Below are positions 7,427-10,689 of a DNA stretch of 10,689 nt, in pieces. The DNA is taken from NCBI GenBank assembly GCA_903879775.1, contig CAIRMY010000255.1:1-10689 (forward strand). Reading direction: 5' to 3'. The notes below the pieces were generated by a model. It searched no databases and was not told the origin of the DNA. It was given only the letters and a program-made list of their open reading frames with translations. The translations under genes were made by a program, and so were the position numbers. The stretch is from an uncultured Bacteroidota bacterium (GTDB taxonomy: Bacteria; Bacteroidota; Bacteroidia; NS11-12g; UBA955). Each line of letters begins with the position of its first letter. Within the stretch, counting starts at the first letter, position 1.

Positions 7427-7867
7427 TTATTTTGAATGTTTGTGAGTTAAAAAATGAAAACCAAGTCCCACCCAACCCAATGTCATCAACAAACCACCAA
7501 TTGGCGCAAATTTACCAAAAGACCTTAAGCTCGGTGAAAAGATTTCATTCACTGCCACAATATATAAACTTGCAGAAAAAATAAACACCCCAATAAAAAT
7601 TGCTAAAACCGATAATCTCAGAATCATTTTTGGCTTTTCTGTATTTTGTTCTGCGGGAGTTTGAAATTTATCATTCGATTGATATGCAGCAAATGCAAGC
7701 ATTCCCAAAGCATTGTACATGAGATACTCGGTTGCAGTTTTCCAAGTGGCTAAATATTTGAGCGTTACTTTCTTTTCGAGGCCATGCGCGCCAAAAGCAC
7801 CTAAAACAATTGCAACGGCAACCATAAACGCCCCTGCTGCAAAATAGTTATGTCTGTTTCGAACCAT
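7427..7867 (-). CDS. DUF423 family integral membrane protein
   Basis: A 146-residue inner-membrane protein of the DUF423 (YgdD-like) family, whose function is unknown. Four hydrophobic segments are seen at about residues 8-28, 46-62, 82-106 and 118-139. Diagnostic motifs are LGAFGAHGL (22-30), WKTATEYLMYNALGM (42-56) and FAPIGGLLMTLGWVGLGF (120-137). Family members often have His in the motif that reads YNALG here; this copy has Asn52. A polar stretch (about 64-80) lies between helices two and three. The gene starts 12 nt after the TonB-dependent receptor stop and ends 8 nt before the phosphatase start, so the three are probably co-transcribed. Length is slightly above the usual 120-130 residues because of the inter-helix insert. 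Confidence 0.88.
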   Translation of the reverse strand: MVRNRHNYFAAGAFMVAVAIVLGAFGAHGLEKKVTLKYLATWKTATEYLMYNALGMLAFAAYQSNDKFQTPAEQNTEKPKMILRLSVLAIFIGVFIFSASLYIVAVNEIFSPSLRSFGKFAPIGGLLMTLGWVGLGFHFLTHKHSK

Positions 7868-7879
7868 TTTTAACTTTTA

Positions 7880-9733
7880 TTAATTTAACCTAATCGTTGA
7901 ACCAAAGCTAATCCATCTTGGCGGTAACGGCAAAATGTTCACCTCGGAGTATTCCTCATTGGTTATGTTTTGTATGTTCAAATATACATTGATTTGTTTT
8001 TTGATTCTGTAATCAAACTTTGCACTATACAACCAATAATTGCCGTTGGTTGCGTTTCTTTGAATGTATCTTGCCTGTAAACTCACATTCAAATTTTTCA
8101 CAATCGGGAAAAAAACACCAGCAATTGCCTGGTTCGACAAATAATTCAAAGCGTTTTTTGAAATCACATTATTTTCCTTTGAACTTTGAATATCCAATCC
8201 ACAATAATTTACAAAAAACAATAATTTACGATATGAATATGATGCATTCAATTCAAAACCATTCACAATATTTGTATTGTAATTGATTGGCGACCATGCA
8301 CTATCTAAGCTAATTCTTGTCCAATCGATCAGTTGATTCGTATTCCTTTGAAACACACTTCCCGAAACCTTTAATTTTTCATTTTGGTATCTCATTCCAA
8401 CTTCAAAACTACTCGCACTTTCTGGTTTTAAATTTGGATTGCTCTTATTTGTTGGTCCCTTATAATACAAATCTGTAAATGTTGGCAGTCTCTGGCCCGT
8501 TCCAAAATTACCAAACGCAGTCATTTCATTTTTAATTTTATATGACGCTTCAATTCCAGGATAGAATTTCAATCCTAAGATTTCATTTTGCAATGCATAA
8601 AGTCCCCCAGAAATAAAAAAGCGATTCCACTGACGATTCAAATCGAAATAGGCACCCAAGAAATCTCGGTTGTGATTCTTTAGATTCGTGCTTTGGATTG
8701 ATTCTTTCCGACCCTCAACCCCAATTGCAAGATTCCAATCATACAGTTGATTTTGCCAATTTAAATCGGCCATTAAAACTTCTGAGGTATGTTTGTTTTG
8801 AGAAAAACTAGGATTATTTCTTCTGTAAATGTAATGGTCAAAGTTATTTCTAAGCCCAATATTGGCTCTAAGTTTCTGTTTTTGAGAGAGATTGTATGTT
8901 GCACGTAAATTTCCAAAATATGTATTCACAGTCTCCTTTGAATTAGAATCGCCCGGCGCCGCATAAAACCCATTTGCTCCAAAATCGTTGTTGATTGAAC
9001 CAATCAATGCATTCAGGTCTATTTTTTTCAGAGGGACAGTTAACTCTCCAATATTGCGGTATGTGGTGTACGCACTATTGTTTCTATAGCCATTCCCATT
9101 GTCGTAAGACGATGAAAACCATGCATTCGCCTTCCCTCTGTTCGCAGTTGCATAGATGCGATGCCCGAGATTTAAATATGTTGAACCACCTTTGTCTTTT
9201 TCAAAGCTAGTTCCATCAAAACTATTGATTACAATTGTAGACTCCTGCGATTTTTTGGTTATAAAATTAACAACACCAGCCATAGCATTTAACCCATACC
9301 TTCTTGCATTGGCCCCTTTAATCACTTCTACCCTATCAATGGCTTCTATCGGAATTGGCAAATTCAACATATGATGCCCGGTTTGAGCATCCGACATTCT
9401 CACACCATTAATCAAGACCAAAACTTGATCGAATCCACTTCCTTGAATACCAAGATCAGCCTGAACTCCTGAAGCACCTCTCTGGCGTAAATCTACACCA
9501 ATGACATATGATAATAATTCGCTCGTGGTTTGAACCGGCAATTTTTCAATTTCTTTACTCGAAATTATTTGAGTATTGGTTCCAGTTAATTCTAGTGGAA
9601 TTTCGTTCCCCATAGAACGTATTCCAACATGTACATCTCCTATTGTGTAGGTAATCGAATCAATTTCCGTTTGGGCTCCAACTTTAGAAATGTTGAAAAA
9701 CAACAACATCACTCCAAAATTCAATAACTTCAT
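7880..9733 (-). CDS. TonB-dependent outer-membrane receptor (BtuB/siderophore-receptor type)
   Basis: A 617-residue outer-membrane receptor for energised uptake of a scarce nutrient. A signal peptide (to about residue 21, ending VGAQ) is followed by a plug domain at about 50-162: LPVQTTSELLSYVIGVDLRQ, LGIQGSGFDQVLVLINGVRM, TGHHMLNLPIP and AIDRVEVIKGANARRYGLNA. A 22-strand-type barrel fills the rest, with the late motif NIQNITNEEYSEVN. The length is close to E. coli BtuB, much shorter than SusC-type receptors, and there is no carboxypeptidase-like N-terminal domain. The substrate cannot be read from sequence; no cobalamin riboswitch fits in the short upstream gap. I chose the ATG at 9733; an in-frame GTG two codons upstream is possible. 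The chain ends in Asn rather than the common terminal aromatic. A strong hairpin lies 7 nt upstream of the start. DUF423 and phosphatase genes follow closely. Confidence 0.9.
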   Translation of the reverse strand: MKLLNFGVMLLFFNISKVGAQTEIDSITYTIGDVHVGIRSMGNEIPLELTGTNTQIISSKEIEKLPVQTTSELLSYVIGVDLRQRGASGVQADLGIQGSGFDQVLVLINGVRMSDAQTGHHMLNLPIPIEAIDRVEVIKGANARRYGLNAMAGVVNFITKKSQESTIVINSFDGTSFEKDKGGSTYLNLGHRIYATANRGKANAWFSSSYDNGNGYRNNSAYTTYRNIGELTVPLKKIDLNALIGSINNDFGANGFYAAPGDSNSKETVNTYFGNLRATYNLSQKQKLRANIGLRNNFDHYIYRRNNPSFSQNKHTSEVLMADLNWQNQLYDWNLAIGVEGRKESIQSTNLKNHNRDFLGAYFDLNRQWNRFFISGGLYALQNEILGLKFYPGIEASYKIKNEMTAFGNFGTGQRLPTFTDLYYKGPTNKSNPNLKPESASSFEVGMRYQNEKLKVSGSVFQRNTNQLIDWTRISLDSAWSPINYNTNIVNGFELNASYSYRKLLFFVNYCGLDIQSSKENNVISKNALNYLSNQAIAGVFFPIVKNLNVSLQARYIQRNATNGNYWLYSAKFDYRIKKQINVYLNIQNITNEEYSEVNILPLPPRWISFGSTIRLN

Positions 9734-9738
9734 AAACA

Positions 9739-9746
9739 CAAAGGTA
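9739..9746 (-). promoter_or_regulatory. TACCTTTG box, exact match to Bacteroidota -7 consensus
   Basis: On the minus strand TACCTTTG lies within the 3' arm of the hairpin, 5 nt before the receptor ATG. If used, the mRNA would be nearly leaderless. No TTG sits at the -33 spacing, so this may be chance. Confidence 0.2.
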
Positions 9747-9771
9747 CACTCATTTTTTTTGAGTGTACCTT
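9741..9771 (-). terminator. 12-bp perfect hairpin between metalloprotease and TonB-dependent receptor
   Basis: Arms 9741-9752 and 9760-9771 are perfectly complementary (AAGGTACACTCA / TGAGTGTACCTT) around a 7-nt homopolymer loop. In the minus-strand transcript the loop is A7 and the stem is followed by TGTGTTT then the receptor ATG. It begins 26 nt after the metalloprotease stop, which suits an intrinsic terminator. The trailing U-run is interrupted, and the stem also abuts the receptor start, so a role in attenuation or translation control is possible. The hairpin is certain as sequence; its role is inferred. Confidence 0.65.
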
Positions 9772-9797
9772 CGTTTATTGATTAACTTAAAAACCAA

Positions 9798-10689
9798 TTA
9801 ATCTTTCAGCGCTTTTTCAATTAAATTAAGCACATAAACCCTATGAGCACTCGTTTCTAAATCAGTTCCAATGTTGGCTTTCATCATTTTTTGGATACCC
9901 AACATTTGACTAAAAATAGCAGATTTAGAGATTGGATCAAACATTTGACTACGTGCTGGTTCTAACATTCCAATGAGTCTTTCGGTATATAAAATTTGCA
10001 ACATTCTGCGATGCGTATTCACTGATTTTGTTAAGTCCTCAGCAAAAATAGACTTGGTTAAATCGTTCATCATTTCATTTGCAGAATATGTATTTCCCAA
10101 ATATTTACTGTCTGTTAAACGCATCAAAACTGAATTGCTTAACAAATGAGCCAAAACAGTACCCTGCATTCTAAGCACTCTTGAATGCAACTTTGGATCT
10201 TCACCAGCTGCGAAAAATCCAAATCCTCTGCGTTGTTGTTGTAATTTATTTACGATTTCCTCTGGGAATTCCATTGCATTTGGGGCAAATGCATACTTGG
10301 CAATGACTTCCATTGCTCTTTTTTGTTCTTTGTAAGGTACAGCCTGCATAGGTACCGGAGCATTGGCTTGACCAGCAGAACTTCTTTGAACATAAACCCC
10401 ACCAATATAGCGGGAAACAATTTCAATATTACTTGCATAAGTGCCACTAAGCATGTTAAATGCGCTTACCAATTCTTGGTAACTTTCTTTATTGTTGCCA
10501 TATTTTTTAACCAAATCGGGCATCAAAGATTTAGACAATTCAATTCTGCCAGCACTCAAAGAAATTGCATCTGAACTCAAATCGTTAATCATAACCCTAG
10601 GGTCAATTGCTTTTCCAGGAGAACGCATATCGTCGGCATCATTTCCAAAAGCCAATGCTTTTTCAATGCTTCTTTCTGCAATGGTTGTC
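9798..10689 (-). CDS. C-terminal part of DUF5117/DUF4953-type zinc-dependent metalloprotease (5' end off window)
   Basis: The frame is open to the right edge, giving 296 whole codons, so this is the 3' part of a longer gene. The codon at 10655 is a TTG inside the gene, not a start: upstream codons read TTIAERSIEKA directly into LAFGNDADDMRSPGKAIDP. That segment, with RVMINDLS after it, plus SRYIGGVYVQRS and KYAFAPNAMEFP, is characteristic of the C-terminal region of the large Bacteroidota zinc metalloproteases carrying DUF5117, DUF5118 and DUF4953. The HExxH zinc site of that family lies nearer the N-terminus and is outside the window, so catalysis cannot be checked here. Such proteins are usually exported and about 800 residues long. 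The remainder is helical with no TM segment and no T9SS tail. A hairpin follows 26 nt after the stop. Confidence 0.85.
   Translation of the reverse strand, partial: TTIAERSIEKALAFGNDADDMRSPGKAIDPRVMINDLSSDAISLSAGRIELSKSLMPDLVKKYGNNKESYQELVSAFNMLSGTYASNIEIVSRYIGGVYVQRSSAGQANAPVPMQAVPYKEQKRAMEVIAKYAFAPNAMEFPEEIVNKLQQQRRGFGFFAAGEDPKLHSRVLRMQGTVLAHLLSNSVLMRLTDSKYLGNTYSANEMMNDLTKSIFAEDLTKSVNTHRRMLQILYTERLIGMLEPARSQMFDPISKSAIFSQMLGIQKMMKANIGTDLETSAHRVYVLNLIEKALKD

Noticed and set aside
7419..7475. N-terminal extension of the histidine phosphatase to an upstream ATG
   Set aside because: It overlaps the DUF423 coding end by 49 nt, and the extra 19 residues precede the first core beta strand of the fold.
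9739..9739. GTG start for the TonB-dependent receptor two codons upstream of the ATG
   Set aside because: The ATG at 9733 gives a standard Met-Lys signal peptide start; the extra two residues add nothing recognisable.
9740..9797. Cobalamin riboswitch upstream of the BtuB-like receptor
   Set aside because: The whole gap is under 70 nt and is mostly a simple hairpin; there is no room for, or sign of, the riboswitch core.
10655..10655. Start of the metalloprotease gene at 10655
   Set aside because: The codon is TTG within a frame that stays open to the window edge and reads into the conserved family segment, so it is internal.

Overview
The window is AT-rich and reads as chromosomal DNA from a member of the Bacteroidota. 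Three things point there: a cell-surface protein with a type IX secretion system (T9SS) C-terminal sorting domain, a GldL-type motor subunit, and several families largely confined to this phylum (a DUF5686 outer-membrane protein with a carboxypeptidase-regulatory-like domain, a DUF5117/DUF4953-type zinc metalloprotease, a TonB-dependent receptor). Promoter-like TAnnTTTG boxes fit the phylum too. I cannot name a genus.

Left end (1-1291, minus strand). Three closely spaced genes are read leftwards: a signal-peptide/coiled-coil/single-TM protein (812-1291), a short GldL homologue (278-766), and an ORF running off the window edge (1-268) that starts with one TM helix carrying a GldM-like YLVFI core. 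The usual T9SS order is gldK-gldL-gldM-gldN. Here a coiled-coil protein sits where GldK is expected, and the third ORF lacks the normal GldM N-terminus. The GldL copy keeps the charged intramembrane residues of the proton-driven GldLM motor, so this may be a paralogous motor cassette. It is the most interesting part of the window.

Middle (1524-6915). A 901-residue secreted beta-propeller protein with Asp-box repeats and a T9SS sorting tail is read leftwards. It is divergent from an 836-residue DUF5686 outer-membrane barrel protein read rightwards. The 175-bp region between them holds two small ACAA/TTGT dyads and candidate promoters for both directions.

Right part (6912-10689, minus strand). 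The 3' part of a zinc metalloprotease enters from the right edge and is followed by a strong 12-bp hairpin. Then comes a tight three-gene run: TonB-dependent receptor, DUF423 membrane protein and SixA-like histidine phosphatase. The last gene converges with the DUF5686 gene so closely that their stop codons overlap. No tRNA, rRNA, CRISPR array, insertion sequence or phage gene was seen, and no gene-free stretch exceeds 300 bases.
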